64,000 bases of DNA from Urechis unicinctus (lineage: Eukaryota; Annelida; Polychaeta; Xenopneusta; Urechidae): positions 3,219,385 to 3,283,384 of the forward strand of contig CM067354.1 in NCBI GenBank assembly GCA_034190875.2, given 5' to 3'. Every line of letters begins with the position of its first letter. The stretch's first letter is position 1. The position numbers and the translations under genes were made by a program. The notes under the pieces are model-generated. The model did not search any database, was not told the origin of the DNA, and was given only the letters and a program-made list of their open reading frames with translations. This document shows, piece after piece, positions 1 to 12,240 of this stretch.

Positions 1-213
1 TGACAATCAATAATACGGCATTCTTCATTAATGAAACTACAAGAAGTGTATTAATTTTGATAACGTCATTGCAGCATCAAGACCACACTATCGCATTAAC
101 ACAATCCTACCACGCGGATATTTTCATATGCAGCTCAATGTTGAACTGTATTCACCAAGTGGCTTTATTCAAGCGGCAGGTGATGCATTGATACTTCATT
201 AACTCTAGAGACT
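1..213. other. left-edge sequence without a recognised partner
   Basis: This stretch precedes block A of copy 1. I see no matching sequence just before block A in copy 2, where block K abuts A directly, nor in copy 3. No ORF of note and no known element is visible. It may be the tail of an earlier unit or a private insertion. Confidence 0.4.
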
Positions 214-2768
214 ATTGATTAGATCAAAGTCATCATATGCAACATGACGCACTGTATATTCTGACATTATAAAAGCAAAGTGGTATATGATATGATTTGG
301 ACGTCTCTAAAAGTAAGAAAACAACTATGCAAGTCGATAAGTCTTATCTAGAGTTGTTCCAACGAGATCCATATGATGAGCAATCTCTCGGCGCAAATAT
401 AGATATTTGTTTGTGATTCAAAGACCCAAGTAAGCAAAGATTGCTATTGTCCTTAGCAAAGGAAGCGAAGAATTGAATCCAACATACGGCTGTCATTATC
501 AAATGCTGCTTGAAGGGCTTGCAATAATGGTTGCATAACTAGAAGACAGACTACCACATCAATAATAATAAACCCATTTATACCCGTCTGTCAGTGACAG
601 ATGACACAAAGGAAATTGATAGCCTCCGTGCTGTTGCCAGCAACAATGGTATTCTTGCATGTCAGATAACCGCATCCTTTACTGAAGTCTGGTGCTATAT
701 TCAACCCAAGACGATTATTCTGTAGCTGTTACTATTCTATACTCCGTTTTTTCAATCAAGTAATAATAATGTTGGTATTGTATTTTAAAGTGCTCTTACC
801 GAGCAGAGGTGATTCCATCTGAAATAAAACCGCGCAATAATTTCCGACGCACTGCATCGGATGGATAGGTTTGGTCGTACTTAAAGATAAGCAAAGATCG
901 AGTTCATGTCCCTACCTCGTGCTGTTAAATGTCTCGATGGTGAACTTGCTTTTAAACGTTGCATGGAGCGTACATTGAAAAACAAAGCACATACATCAAG
1001 GTCGAAATTATTCCGCCATGGTTAAGATTGATGGTGATGTTGGTGATCGTAGAATACTAAACTTGGCACAAATAGTAGCCTTTATGGGTTTTTGCACGCT
1101 CGCCACTAAGATTAAATGAATAACTACTGTGTGAAAGTTGTTTTTTCTTTCGGCTTTTTATTTTTAAATAGGTGTTAGTATCTCATACGATAGGAATTTG
1201 CATATTGCGATGCTGTAAGTTGTCGGCTGTGTTTAACCCCAATCACTGTCCTGTGTAAATGAATGTTTGCATAGTCAAGCAATTTCCAGAACCGATAAAT
1301 GACACATTGATCAGACAAATATCCTAATGAAAAATAATCTGTCCTTCCTTGCGTTGCCATGGGCGTTATGTGCTTTATCAATTGACAGTCAGATGCAAGA
1401 AAATATCTCTACTTCCGCGAATGGTATTGTATGGCTGATAAAATCTACTAAAACCGAGACCTCGAAACCGCTTTCTGGGAAAATGACCTTTCGTCGCCAC
1501 CGATCAGCTCACAGAAATGAGTGGGTTGCCATGACATCTATCTTCTTAACAAGGAACTAAAGGGGTGTAACCAAGCTCTGAGAATAGGGAAACGAAAGCA
1601 TACTCCTTGTCTTAAGTGTTTATTGCAACATAATTGACTTTCTCTAGGCGCAGGTGTGTGGTTCGAAGAAGGCTTATAGAAGAAGTAACTTTGATATTCA
1701 CCTGCACCTGATATCGCATCTGTGTCATAAATCAGCTCTGTGATAAGACCAGACTTTGCCGTTTATTCCGGCTTATCTATCAACTACAGGAGTAATGAAC
1801 ATGGCATCTTTAATGGCTTATTCGAATAATGAAGTTGGGGTTCCAGGTAATATATTAACCACTATAAATCATGGAGTTGAGCGAAGCTTCAACAGATATT
1901 CGTTAGAAAACATACGCTGATGAGACTGTGTCGTTCCAAGTGAACCACTTACACAGCAGTTGGTACCAATCCTTGGATAAGGCTTACGGCGCATTCCTAA
2001 TGCATGAGTGTTTACTCATATAAAGCTTCCCTTCACCAAACTGGCTTTATACAATAACAATACAGCTATAGTTTGTATAGTTCCAAATGACCGGGCAACA
2101 TGAATATAGGTGATTTATCCCTGTAGTGTAAAATATTCAATCATATAGATAATATCAGTGGTAGTCGAATTGTTCCTAGTGGTGCAAGCACCAGACATTA
2201 AGGTCAATCATGCCCCCTTGTAAAGCCTACGGCAAACCTAGAGCTAAAAGAATATGGCCTTTCACATCGATTTGGGACGGATCTAACCAGCCAGCTGAAG
2301 GTTGATGCCGTTGTATAAAGGCATGCCATTTTGTGCAAGACTATATAATATATAATCAATGTTGTACAATAGATCAAATGCAAGCGATAGAAAAAGGGGA
2401 AAAGTAATGAACCGTTTTTATTTGCCCCGATTACCCAAAAAACTAACCAATACTATAAATAAGGGAAATAATTGCATGTTCAAGTCAAGGCATGCCATCA
2501 GTATGCAGTCACACACATCCCCAATTAGGACTTGAATCATTAAACTAGTATTTTAATATCTAGTGAATGGTAATATGAGGATAATGATATGATAAATTGC
2601 CCCATCGTAGAGGTGCATTACTGCTCACACAGGGTTATATCTACTTACTATACTTTGGAAGTAATCAATGTACCTGCATCTGAATCAGCATAATCAGCCA
2701 TGTTCAGTAAGACACCGATATATTTATCCATTGGATGTCATTTCCGCTACACCAGGATGTTATTTCAC
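214..2768 (+). repeat. giant tandem unit, block A, copy 1
   Basis: This block is collinear with 27,442-29,983 (copy 2), and from about 663 with 57,204-58,325 (copy 3). By eye the copies are roughly 85-90% identical in the best stretches, with many 1-10 base indels. Two cores are identical in all three copies: 704-729 and 806-833. No intact gene is present. One frame from about 310 to 690 carries only four stops in C1 and stays in register with copy 2, so a decayed exon is possible. However, other frames of the block look about as well preserved, so nucleotide homology alone may explain this. Confidence 0.88.
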
Positions 2769-3610
2769 GTTTCAGGTTTAGGTTCCACATGAAAGCAAAT
2801 ATCCTAAAGCTCTTGGTGCTTGGGCACGGAACAGTCTCTTCATCACAAAAATGGTCAAATGGTTTAGAATAGGCGGGACTATGAACATGTCGTTATGTTA
2901 TGGTAATTCAAAACAGATAGCTCTATTGTTTGGAACGAAATGACAAACGCATCTTATGCTATTGAAATGCGTGCCCTTATATGGATCGTCGTGTTATGTT
3001 TCAAGTCATACTATCGACTGTAAACACTATTCTCCCCTTCCGCGCAGTGGTTATTATTTCGCCTGTGCTATGTACGTATTATTCCCATTCTATAATGTTT
3101 CTCAATTTTGACAGAAGCAATAGCCTCTTGCGTAGGAACAACGCCCTACACCGGTTATTTCCCTCGTTCAGGTTCTTCCATCATTGCCTGCGTATAAGCG
3201 ATTTATCAATCGACAAGTCACAACGCTGGCGTATGTATGGCGTTTACATTTACGATTTACGATTGCTATGTACGCTTCTTTTTCTGGCAATACGGAGCTC
3301 CAAATATTCGACATTTGATACTGAAAATAACTATCCCCAAATTTGCCATGTTGGTTTTAATCTACACCATAATTTAAGGAGACAATGGTTGTCATTGTTT
3401 TCGCTTAATGTCGTTCATCAATCCATTTTAAAAACCCTTTATGGCAAATGTTTCGCGAAAACGATATTAGCTAACAGACTGGGAAATGACCCCTCTTTAG
3501 GTTGATCGGATTTATCGCAGGTCACGCTCACAGATAAGATTACCTAGACATTCACAGATCACGAGTTTTCTCGTTAGTATATTCTCTCTCGACTGCAATC
3601 ACGCACAGCG
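2620..3610 (+). repeat. giant tandem unit, block A2, copy 1
   Basis: This matches 58,320-59,755 in copy 3. Copy 2 leaves the alignment at about 29,983, so it lacks most of the block. Copy 3 carries extra sequence in the middle, about 59,180-59,410. Shared landmarks are the stretch around 2,940-3,110 (58,560-58,740) and the end near 3,580 (59,735). Confidence 0.82.
2981..3505 (+). other. unassigned 174-codon open frame
   Basis: This is the longest ATG-initiated open frame outside simple repeats. The product is rich in Leu, Ser, Arg and His, with no signal peptide, domain or motif that I recognise. The homologous DNA in copy 3 (58,619 onward) has a stop after seven codons and later changes frame, so the frame is not conserved. 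With roughly 60% A+T, an ORF of this length is only mildly unusual in 64 kb. It is most likely spurious. Confidence 0.1.
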
Positions 3611-3689
3611 CACCACTGAAATATGGTGCTTGTCTCAGAAAAGCACTTTACACAATGCTTATTCAGTAGTGCCGCAATGCCAAAACAAA

Positions 3690-4300
3690 ATCCATATGGG
3701 GGTAAGATAAATGCGGATAGAGAAACTATGTATTTCAATCATTGTCAATGCCAAATTATTAACATCATAGTTTACGGTAGATTTTTTCAATACTGCTAAT
3801 ACCAAACATTAATCGGTTAAAGGGAAGTTACGATGTATGTATGGTAGAAGATGATCATAGTTAGCCTATTTCACAATTAACGCGCGAGCCAGATTTCCGC
3901 ATCCGGTGAATATGTCTGTTATCTCTCTGAGTTTTACAACAGCGAACAGCGAAATTGTCCCTGATTATTGTACTTAGCCCGGATGGGAAGAATTGCTATG
4001 GATGAACAGTGTCCTCCGCGTTTAGTGCAAAAAGCTTCCTCGCTGATGATATATCACTCAATGGCGTAAGGCCGAAAAATGGAACTGGTATCTATATAAA
4101 GACCATAAATCGTCCCGGTGCAATCAGTTTTGCCGCCATTTGCGAATAATTCATTAAAATTTATAAATCTACTTTAAATTTGTCGAGATTAAATTTATTA
4201 AATGCTTGCTGAATGTAGTATGGAATGACGCAACTCGCAAGGCGAGAGAAATTGCCTTAGTGTATAGCCCTATGTGCATGAGTATCTCTTTACTTTATCG
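3690..4300 (+). repeat. giant tandem unit, block B, copy 1
   Basis: This matches 60,435-60,980 in copy 3 over most of its length. Its first bases (3,699-3,725) match 59,945-59,980 instead, so copy 3 has about 460 extra bases at that point. Copy 2 retains only the end, 30,046-30,110 against about 4,230-4,300. Confidence 0.82.
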
Positions 4301-7300
4301 TCTGTTGTGGTATAAAAGTGTATTACATCTTCACGAATCATGCTACTTGCTCCGATGCTCGAGTACGCACGACAGAGCGTGCATAATCCCACGCGGAATC
4401 GTCAGTATACGGCTAACATAGGTCCCCATGTGTCATCGCACTATGGATTAGCAAAGATAGCGAGCTGCGAGGTCTGTCATTAATCAATGGTACGTGAATG
4501 ACATTCATCTTCATTTAGTTTTCCTTGTGAGTGACATATACAAGCTTCTTTACATTTCATTTGAAGGGGAAATGAATGAGTGTGCCTTCGAGAATGCCGC
4601 CTCTGCAAACACGGGAAACATAATGTCGCGTCTGATACCAAATCTTATATAAGCTTCAATGCAGCAGCCAAAATATTTAACTGGCAGATATTTGTCGAGC
4701 ACCCACACACGCAGGTATTTAAAATCCAACTGAGCTGGATATTATCTTTGATAAGAGCTGAACAGAATTTCCATCACATCATTATGCCTCGTCTGCTCGT
4801 TTTCCTTGATTAAGATATGTATATGTAAACGTCGAATGCACCATTGCATCATTAATATGTTTTGTAAAGAATGACTGCAGCTCATACTTGCAATAGCACC
4901 GCACAGTATGAGAATGAAAAGAGCCTTGGGCTATGTCGTCTGTGTCCCCTCATCATAATCGAACGTTCAGTAATAACAGCTCGAAACAGATAGCTCTTCG
5001 GAAGCGATAGCTCTGTTAACATACGCTCTGTAAGTTCCACTACTCTGGAAGCTAATCAATATCTAAATATAGCCTGACAGGTGGGTTAATTATGCAATTA
5101 CTGTGTCAAATGAAGGGAAGAGAAACTTGATTGAAGTGGCGCTGGGATTAAGTGCAGAAGTACTGAGTGTAAGAACGGATACATGGTTCGGCTTCCGTCA
5201 TGAAATACAATACCCAAATCATGAAGAATTGATGAGACGCTTAGAATTTACATAGATTTGCGTTAAGTTGCAAGGAAAAGAGATATTGGAAGACGATCAA
5301 AGAGTAGAACTGAACACATAGTCTACATGGAGAGGCTTTATTCAGCATGAAAACAGTAGAAGATATAAATGAATGACCAGCGACCAAAATTAAACGTTTA
5401 GCAAAGCCCGGAATGAACCAAGCAGAATGGTTGGAATGCGATAATTCTGCAAGGTTGTCAGCTGTATATCTCATCCATGGTATCGCAGCAAAAAGCAGGT
5501 ATGTGTGTGGCTGCATATATTGAGTGAATATAATACGTAGACTCAATGATTAATGAGCGATGGGCGCTTTGCCGAACATAACGCCCTTCATGCCAGTACA
5601 CAATACACACGAGGAGCTTATCAATATTGGACGATATAGCAATACTCTCTCACACAAGCAGGGGACAAAAAGAATGCCATATTCCCTTAATGATCAAAGG
5701 ATGGTAGTTAACATTAACACTTTTAGGACACTAGCGATATATGGAGTACGCTATGGTCAGCACTTGTTCAATGCAATAGACTTGAAAGCCCTGGTCCACT
5801 GTCATAAGAAAATAAAGTTTTCTGATTATAGCCCGTAAACAACAGTTTAGCTTTCACTAGCTCTTATCGTATTTTAATGGTGTTGCAAAACAGGTGGTCC
5901 TGCGGTGCTTATCAGCTGCGTTAGCCATGTCACCAAGCATTACTACACGCTCTCACATATTTATGAAATATTACAAATATTTGAAAATCATAAGCTTCGG
6001 AAGGTTCCGATATCTGCATTCTTTCCTCTTTTGTAATCTCTACTATACAAGTGGCGTGTGATTTGGAATATGGTCACACTCAATTTATTCAACTGTTATT
6101 TATTCACAAGTTCTATTTCGGCGCTGAGAGGACGAACGTCTTTGCTCGCTCTGTTTTTCTGCTCGGAATACCAATTGGTAAAACGATGAATTACCCCCAA
6201 TTCAGAGCGACAGAAGCAATGCATCGAGTTCAATTAATAGGAGCTTATTGGGGCTCTACGTTGTCACATGATATCAGTTGCCCAAGATTTTTCATTAATG
6301 TAAAAATCAACCTGATTGTAAAAATTTATGATTAACGATTATTGTAGAAATTGTTCATATGATTTCCAATGATGGCCTCACATCCTCATTGAACAATCAG
6401 TACCTCACTATATGAGGGATTGCAACCAACCGTTCTTTCACTTTGATGAAACCCTTTCTTGTTTGCAAATAAAATAATGCGCTGTAGCTTTGATATAAAA
6501 ATATTCCTGGGGCATATGTTGAGTGTGTTAATATAATGATCACATGCAAAGTCTTCATCTGACATATTGGATCAGGCAGCTTCTTTGAAATTAAACAATG
6601 CATGATGCCATGCATTGGCACGCTATCCAGTCTAATGCGATCTGATTATATTTAATTTATGAGAAATATATTCAAAATATGTTTATTATATATGGCTCAC
6701 ATCCCCTAAGCAATCTTGCGTACATTAGCTCTAAAGCTCAATGACGATGCGAAATGAGATATACTAGGGCTTGTCCAATATACTCAAAGCCAAGGCCGAT
6801 GTCACTTACATTAGAAATAATCATCCTATCAACTTTGATTGAGGCAGGATGTGAGACTATGCACACCAGTAGTGTTTTATACTTCGGATACATACCTAGA
6901 GGTTGCTGAGGCAGTCTACAACAATTATACAATTAACTGCATCAATGTTGGAAAATGCATTTTGAAATACGACAAACTAAAGAACACTTAATTTGCAAGA
7001 CATACCTATATGTGCTTAAGCTGCATAGTGCAGTATGACTTCTGCTAGCATCTCAAATGCGTTGTATTCTTACTAAAACGCTGTTGTGAGGTGCCGGGTT
7101 TTTTGGGAAATGTTAGCAGTCGAGTATTGTTATTGTAGATAGTAAAAGTGGCAGAAACCATTTCTGTCTATTCTCGTATCAATTTATAGAATTCATCCAT
7201 AGCAATGTTATTTGAAAGAATATCACGGAAACTTGGTGTATAAAATGATACTAATCAGGTATTCGTCAGTTAATGAGTACAAGAGAGCAAACAAAATGAA

Positions 7301-7649
7301 CTGTAAATGCAGCGTTAGATGAATTGAGCGATGATCACTACGTTGCAGGATGTAAAGACGATAATTAATGCAATATTATTAATATTGGCTGCGAATCGTG
7401 TATATTAGCAGAAACGGGGTACAATTAAGTTTATGCAAATATGACATAGAATGGAAGTGCTGCCTTATTTATAATATACCCACAAAAACCGAGTGGTTTG
7501 TATCATGGTCTAAGGCAAATGTATGTCGCCTTAAGGAGGGCAACAGAGGCTAGGTCAATATAGAGAAGATCGAGTAGTACCTGCGTAACGATAGCACCTG
7601 AGGCGCAAGACGCCAAATTTGTCACATATTAACAAGCAGCGACTTTTGG
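4301..7649. other. copy-1-only segment, no gene seen
   Basis: This 3.3 kb has no clear partner at the corresponding place in copy 2 (30.4-38.9 kb) or copy 3. Open frames are short and unconvincing. Apart from the faint older repeat at 5,310-5,440, I see no element ends, tandem repeats or RNA genes. It is either an insertion private to this unit or sequence lost from the others. Confidence 0.45.
5310..5440 (+). repeat. older internal repeat (family also at 12,070 and 41,540)
   Basis: About 130 bases resemble 12,070-12,240 and 41,540-41,700. Shared landmarks, in order, are a segment around an actag/atag-tcnacatg motif, then ACAGTAGAAG, then ATGACCAG, then GAATGAACCAAGCAG. Identity is lower than between the giant units. 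A weaker match to the first part is at about 50,640-50,685. This points to an earlier duplication inside the unit. Confidence 0.6.
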
Positions 7650-8995
7650 TGTTAAAAGAAAATACAAGAGTAATATATATTGAAATTCAATTGAAATCAG
7701 GGGCGATTCACAAGCAATAATGAATATGGCATTGTGTGCTGATTGACCTATCAGTGTAGTGCTTCTTTCGTTGGGTCTTGATAGGGGCTTTTTCTCTGGG
7801 AGTGTCAGTGAATGCCCAATAAACTGTTGAATGCTCGTCAGTTGGCTCATGTTACAATTAGAGCAAGTACTATCCGACGGTGACTCCATGAATTAGGGCC
7901 ACATCACCGAGTCTATGTTTTACATAGCAATCACTTATCAGTCGCCACTAAAGCAAGTAAAGAAACCTACATTGTATCGTGTTGATATTTCTTGCGCTGA
8001 TCGATTCACTGGTTATCCATTAGCATCCGACACTTTTTGCGCTATTAACTGTAGAAATAAAGTGATAACTGGGGCCTGGTGGCACGGTTAACAACGGACA
8101 AGGTTATTTTAATTGAGATGAATGATTCCCCGCTCTTAATTGCCACTGCCTGCTTGGGAAAAACTCATTTTCCTCACCGAGATGCAACCTGGTACCAAGG
8201 CAAATTTACTAATGGGATTCCTTGGTAACGTGATACATAAGAGGGCAGGACATTTATCAATGTCGTCTCGCTGAATAATAGCAATCTGGCGTTCTTCTTT
8301 GTGCAGCATACAAGTGTGATGTACATACAGTGCGTTCTGGTGGGCTATTGGTGTTTTCTCATTGAATGTAGTGGACATAAGAAAGACCTGGTGTCATTCA
8401 CATTTGATCCACAGCTATTTGCTGGTAGGCGCGCCATCTGATAGTCGAATGGCCATATCCACTCGTGTAACAATGCATACCCAGCACGTGGCTTATTTAA
8501 TTGCTTCCCCAAGTGCTAGTTTACACAAGTATAAACGTATTGCATGTTAGTCAAGGATATCAGGAACCTTGACGGGAGTGAGAATGCGTATAATTCCTGA
8601 TGATCGCGCTCCGTAGGGTCATATGGTACACGTGTTATATAATCGTGCTGAGCCAGTAGCTTTTACTATGCTTTTCATCAACATCGACTCTCGCTGTCTC
8701 CATTTGGTGTGTATCGTCGGGGTTGTGTTGCTGAGGTAATCTCGACGGTTTATTTTACCGGAAAACATGCATAGGCTCGTGCAGATTGAATGGAATCCTT
8801 ACGAGTGAGATGATTAATTCCACACGCTCAGCTGTACTCGGCGTAATCTACATGTATGCTTGATTGAAGTTTTGAATATGTCCAACTTAGATATATGAAG
8901 CAATGAATAAATTGAATTCAATCTGTCATATAAAAGCATTGCCGTCAATTATTCAGGACATGTGCAATCGCTCGGTCCTTACCGGCCAGCCAGTA
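7650..8995 (+). repeat. giant tandem unit, block E, copy 1
   Basis: This is collinear with 38,917-40,262. A sampled stretch around 8,370-8,545 (39,645-39,820) is about 83% identical by eye. Changes are spread over all codon positions, so I see no sign of protein constraint despite short overlapping open frames. At the right end copy 2 runs straight into block F, whereas copy 1 carries 1.7 kb of extra sequence. Confidence 0.88.
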
Positions 8996-10724
8996 GTTCG
9001 TGAGCCCTATGCTGTTGGTGTGGTAGTGGCGCGATGATCTAGATATATGAATATTGTCAGAACCGGGTATCCGAAGTGAAACCGATTTTACAGGGACGAA
9101 TTGAAATTATACTTGAACGTATCACGAACGAGTTAACTGATCTTACCTGGCTAAGAAACGACAAAATGGTTCGTCCACCTCACAGACAAACTCACAACAA
9201 ACGCCATAAAGATTACAGCCACAGCCGGCAACGTGAATGCCTTGATAGATGATTGTGGAAAACGGGCGACAGAGAAATATATTAACATACATTAAGACGA
9301 CGCAGAAGCTTCCTACCTGGATCAATACTCGCGTTCCATACTCTTCATAGGTTGAGGCTAATTTCACAAAACACCTAGGTCGATTCATGTATCATATTGC
9401 GAAATGATATATGCGAGAAGAACATTAGCTTCAGACGAGAAACGATTGGATCCATGCATGTCCTAAACGACATGTAAAGCGCTAATTAATACATCCGTTT
9501 GAGTTGCCCTAACATACAGTTTGTTGCTATAGAAGTTTTGAACATGGCGCCGTAGTGTGTTGCAGGGGAATACTCGCTCCGACCAAATTTCTCTGAACGA
9601 TAAGATAAATGTGCTAACTGTTTTTATGCATTGCATACTTCTGAAACAAAGCGAAGTATCCATAATACATATTAGACCATATAATACAGACCATGCACAT
9701 GGGCTACCCTGCTTTGTCTTATCTCGTTAGGAGTGTATATTTTCCAGCTACACCCAGTAAGCAATGTGGCGACGAAATGTCATATACCACACATGTGTAT
9801 GCAGCACTGTATGTTGCAATTTGCACATATGTTGTGGCGATGTTGTCGATAGCATAGCGCATCCTGAGCTATATCGATACTCATTATAGCATATTTGCTC
9901 TTTTATGTCACAAGTGATAATAATTGTGATCGAGCCCCTCGTTTTTACATTCAGCATATAATATTTAACAGTGCTCATCAAAGAAATATATCATCCTTAG
10001 TCATGAACGAACATTGGAGTCAACTGTCTTCTTTTGATCACCCCAGAAGGCTCTAAGATTATTTTTAACTAGCTGTATACGAGATGTCATCTCGTTACCT
10101 TCACATCCTCGCATGGCGTTAATGAGACATTCTTGAAAATTCTACAAATAGACGTTACGCGTGAAGTAGCAGTTAATGAATAAATACAACTTTACATTAA
10201 ACTGCTAACGCTTAACGCTAAGCATATAAGAGTTAACTCCGTTGGCTGCGCTTTTCCATATATATCTGCTCGAGATCGACCGATCATTCTGGCAGTTTAA
10301 GGCATTGGTAGACTTAATGACATGTCAGTTTAGGCTTAAACTGCTAACATTTATGCCCTGATAGCCAAATAATAGTGAACGGCCATTCGGTAAAACTGTA
10401 GGGGACAAGAGCTGTAATGCAAGAAACTCCCAGGTGCCCCTAGAGTTATGCATTCAATTGGGAATGCAACAGTAATGTGATAATCGCGTTTGGTTATAGT
10501 CAACTACTGGTTGTAATCAACCAAGAGGCAATCAACTAGATTGAAATTAATTAGAACGGTTCTGACACACCAACTATTGTACGCTCGTCGTAGCTAAGGA
10601 GTAAAATAAACCTACATATAGTGGCTTGCATTCTACTAAGCTTTGGAACAATAGTAAGTGTTGTAGATTTTCATCTACATAGAAGTTAGTTAAGTATGAT
10701 TGAAACGCATTTAGTGTCATCTGG
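8996..10724. other. 1.7-kb segment present between blocks E and F only in copy 1
   Basis: In copy 2, E and F are joined at about 40,262, so this is a copy-1 insertion or a copy-2 deletion. No clear terminal repeats or target duplication are visible. It includes a minus-strand frame at 9,143-9,388 with splice-donor-like sequences. It also has a direct repeat TTAAACTGCTAAC at about 10,196 and 10,337. Confidence 0.6.
9143..9388 (-). other. unassigned 81-codon frame with splice-donor-like ends
   Basis: The minus-strand frame starts with ATG at 9,388. Two good 5' splice-site matches lie in it: CCAG|GTAGGA, with the exon edge at 9,317, and CCAG|GTAAGA, with the edge at 9,147. An AG after a pyrimidine-rich run at 9,241-9,242 would give a 76-base intron. 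Unspliced, the C-terminal half is rich in Cys; spliced, it becomes a hydrophobic, membrane-like stretch. No domain is recognised and no second copy exists to test it. Confidence 0.15.
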
Positions 10725-11139
10725 AAAATGACTGGACTAGTTTACTTAGGGATAAAAAAGAAGCTTTAACATCACTGCTTGGACATTACAATGGTTCCAA
10801 CCTGCTGTAGAAGAGTAGACGTGTATTATACTTCAGGCTTCAAAAATGGTGCTAATTCGAGAAACGCGTGAGTTGAACTCAGCAGGGCGTCCTAAGTCAT
10901 GCCTGATGCTCGACAGTTATAGTACACACTGCTTGTTGATTCAGGTCAACTAATTAGAAAACATACATTTGCATGTTCAATATTGTGATTCGAACAAATA
11001 CAGCCTAGCAGAGGTGTTACATGTGATCATCCTATGTCCTAGCAAAGCTGATGAGATGCAGGGTTTCACTGGTACACTCATCATCTTCATTTTGTTCTTT
11101 TCAGTCCTTGACCAGCGGTGAAAAATGCAAGTAGATGGT

Positions 11140-11329
11140 GATGGTGACTGCTGCTGTTTTCACTGGTATGTCGCGCTGATGGTGACTGCTGCTGTTTCCA
11201 CTGGTATGTCGCGCTGATGGTGACTGCTGCTGTTTCCACTGGTATGTCGCGCTGATGGTGACTGCTGCTGTTTCCACTGGTATGTCGCGCTGATGGTGAC
11301 TGCTGCTGTTTACACTGGTATGTCGCGCT
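11140..11329 (+). repeat. minisatellite, five 38-bp units
   Basis: Five tandem units start at 11,140, 11,178, 11,216, 11,254 and 11,292. Each runs from GATGGTGACTGCTGCTG to TATGTCGCGCT. The three middle units are identical; the first and last each differ at one base. The homologous site in copy 2 (40,699-40,790) has one unit-like start and end separated by about 50 unrelated bases, so the array expanded after the giant duplication. Confidence 0.95.
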
Positions 11330-12069
11330 GCTTATTTATGATGAAACGTTAAACTTGGTAGACTAAACCTAACACTCGAAGCTCTGAATGGATGAAGTGA
11401 AAGCGACAATAGCTGAACAACGCAACAAAGCTGTTACGCGACCTGCTTGCTGCCTTTTTGTTTACTTTAGTAAAGAAAGTTAGACGCCTGATTTCTATGC
11501 GGGAAACATGATAGGTCTGGGTGTATTTGTCTTTCACAATGTCACGAATTGGCTAAAGAGATCCTTACAATCAACAGGACAAACTTAAAAACAAGATAAA
11601 ATCTGAAAGAAATCAACGAAGCTTCCTCTCATACCAGATGCATGGATCATTAACAGCAGGGACCACGTGGGCCGGTCGATTACCTGCGTACCGTGTTTCT
11701 TTTGTAACTAGCAGTTTGTGATTCGTTTTGCTTTGGTTTGTTCTTTTGGTTAGGATGTTTCATGGGCATTCTAGCGGCCGGTGAACTATACGTCCAACGT
11801 TCTCAGTTATGGTGCAATTAGAAATTCATTGAAGCATTTCTAGTTCAAACCGCCCCGTAGCATGTGCCATCATGTTGTTTGGCAATTCTCCAGTATACTT
11901 GATAGATCAACGCAAAGTGTTAGCATGATAATAAATTGCTTGATGCACAGACATTTGCATTGGCTGGATTACAATGTACTGCTGAAAGGGCAGAGAAATC
12001 TGGCCAATTAAAAGGTTGGAATGGCAAGCTAAGTAGCTAACGTGGTCTATGCAACTAGGGCACAACAGA

Positions 12070-12240
12070 CAACCTAGTCAACATGAGGCGGCTTTATACA
12101 GCAACTAGAAAAAGAGATTAACGCTGTATGACACGTCAACCACGTCCCTCGCTACGAATTAACACAGTAGAAGAAATAAATGCATGACCAGTGACCCGCA
12201 TTAACCTTTATAGAAAGGCCGAAATGAACCAAGCAGGAAA
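12070..12240 (+). repeat. older internal repeat, second member
   Basis: This lies inside block F and is matched closely by 41,540-41,700 in copy 2. More faintly it is matched by 5,310-5,440 in copy 1, outside block F. It links two different parts of the same giant unit. Confidence 0.6.

Noticed and set aside
290-700. Reassigned stop codons (TGA/TAA/TAG read as amino acids), suggested by stops at matching codons in several copies
   Set aside because: Stop positions match because the DNA is homologous, other frames look equally preserved, and the LINE relics fit a standard-code animal genome.
2981-3505. 174-codon frame as a real gene
   Set aside because: Copy 3 has a stop after seven codons and later a frame change, there is no recognisable domain, and the length is near chance expectation for this composition.
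8362-8550. Conserved protein in block E (similar frames at 8,362-8,550 and 39,597-39,827)
   Set aside because: Codon differences fall on all three positions, including runs of multiple changes, as expected for neutral DNA.
11140-11329. CRISPR array
   Set aside because: The units are contiguous 38-bp repeats without variable spacers, in eukaryotic DNA. The same holds for 51,432-51,547.
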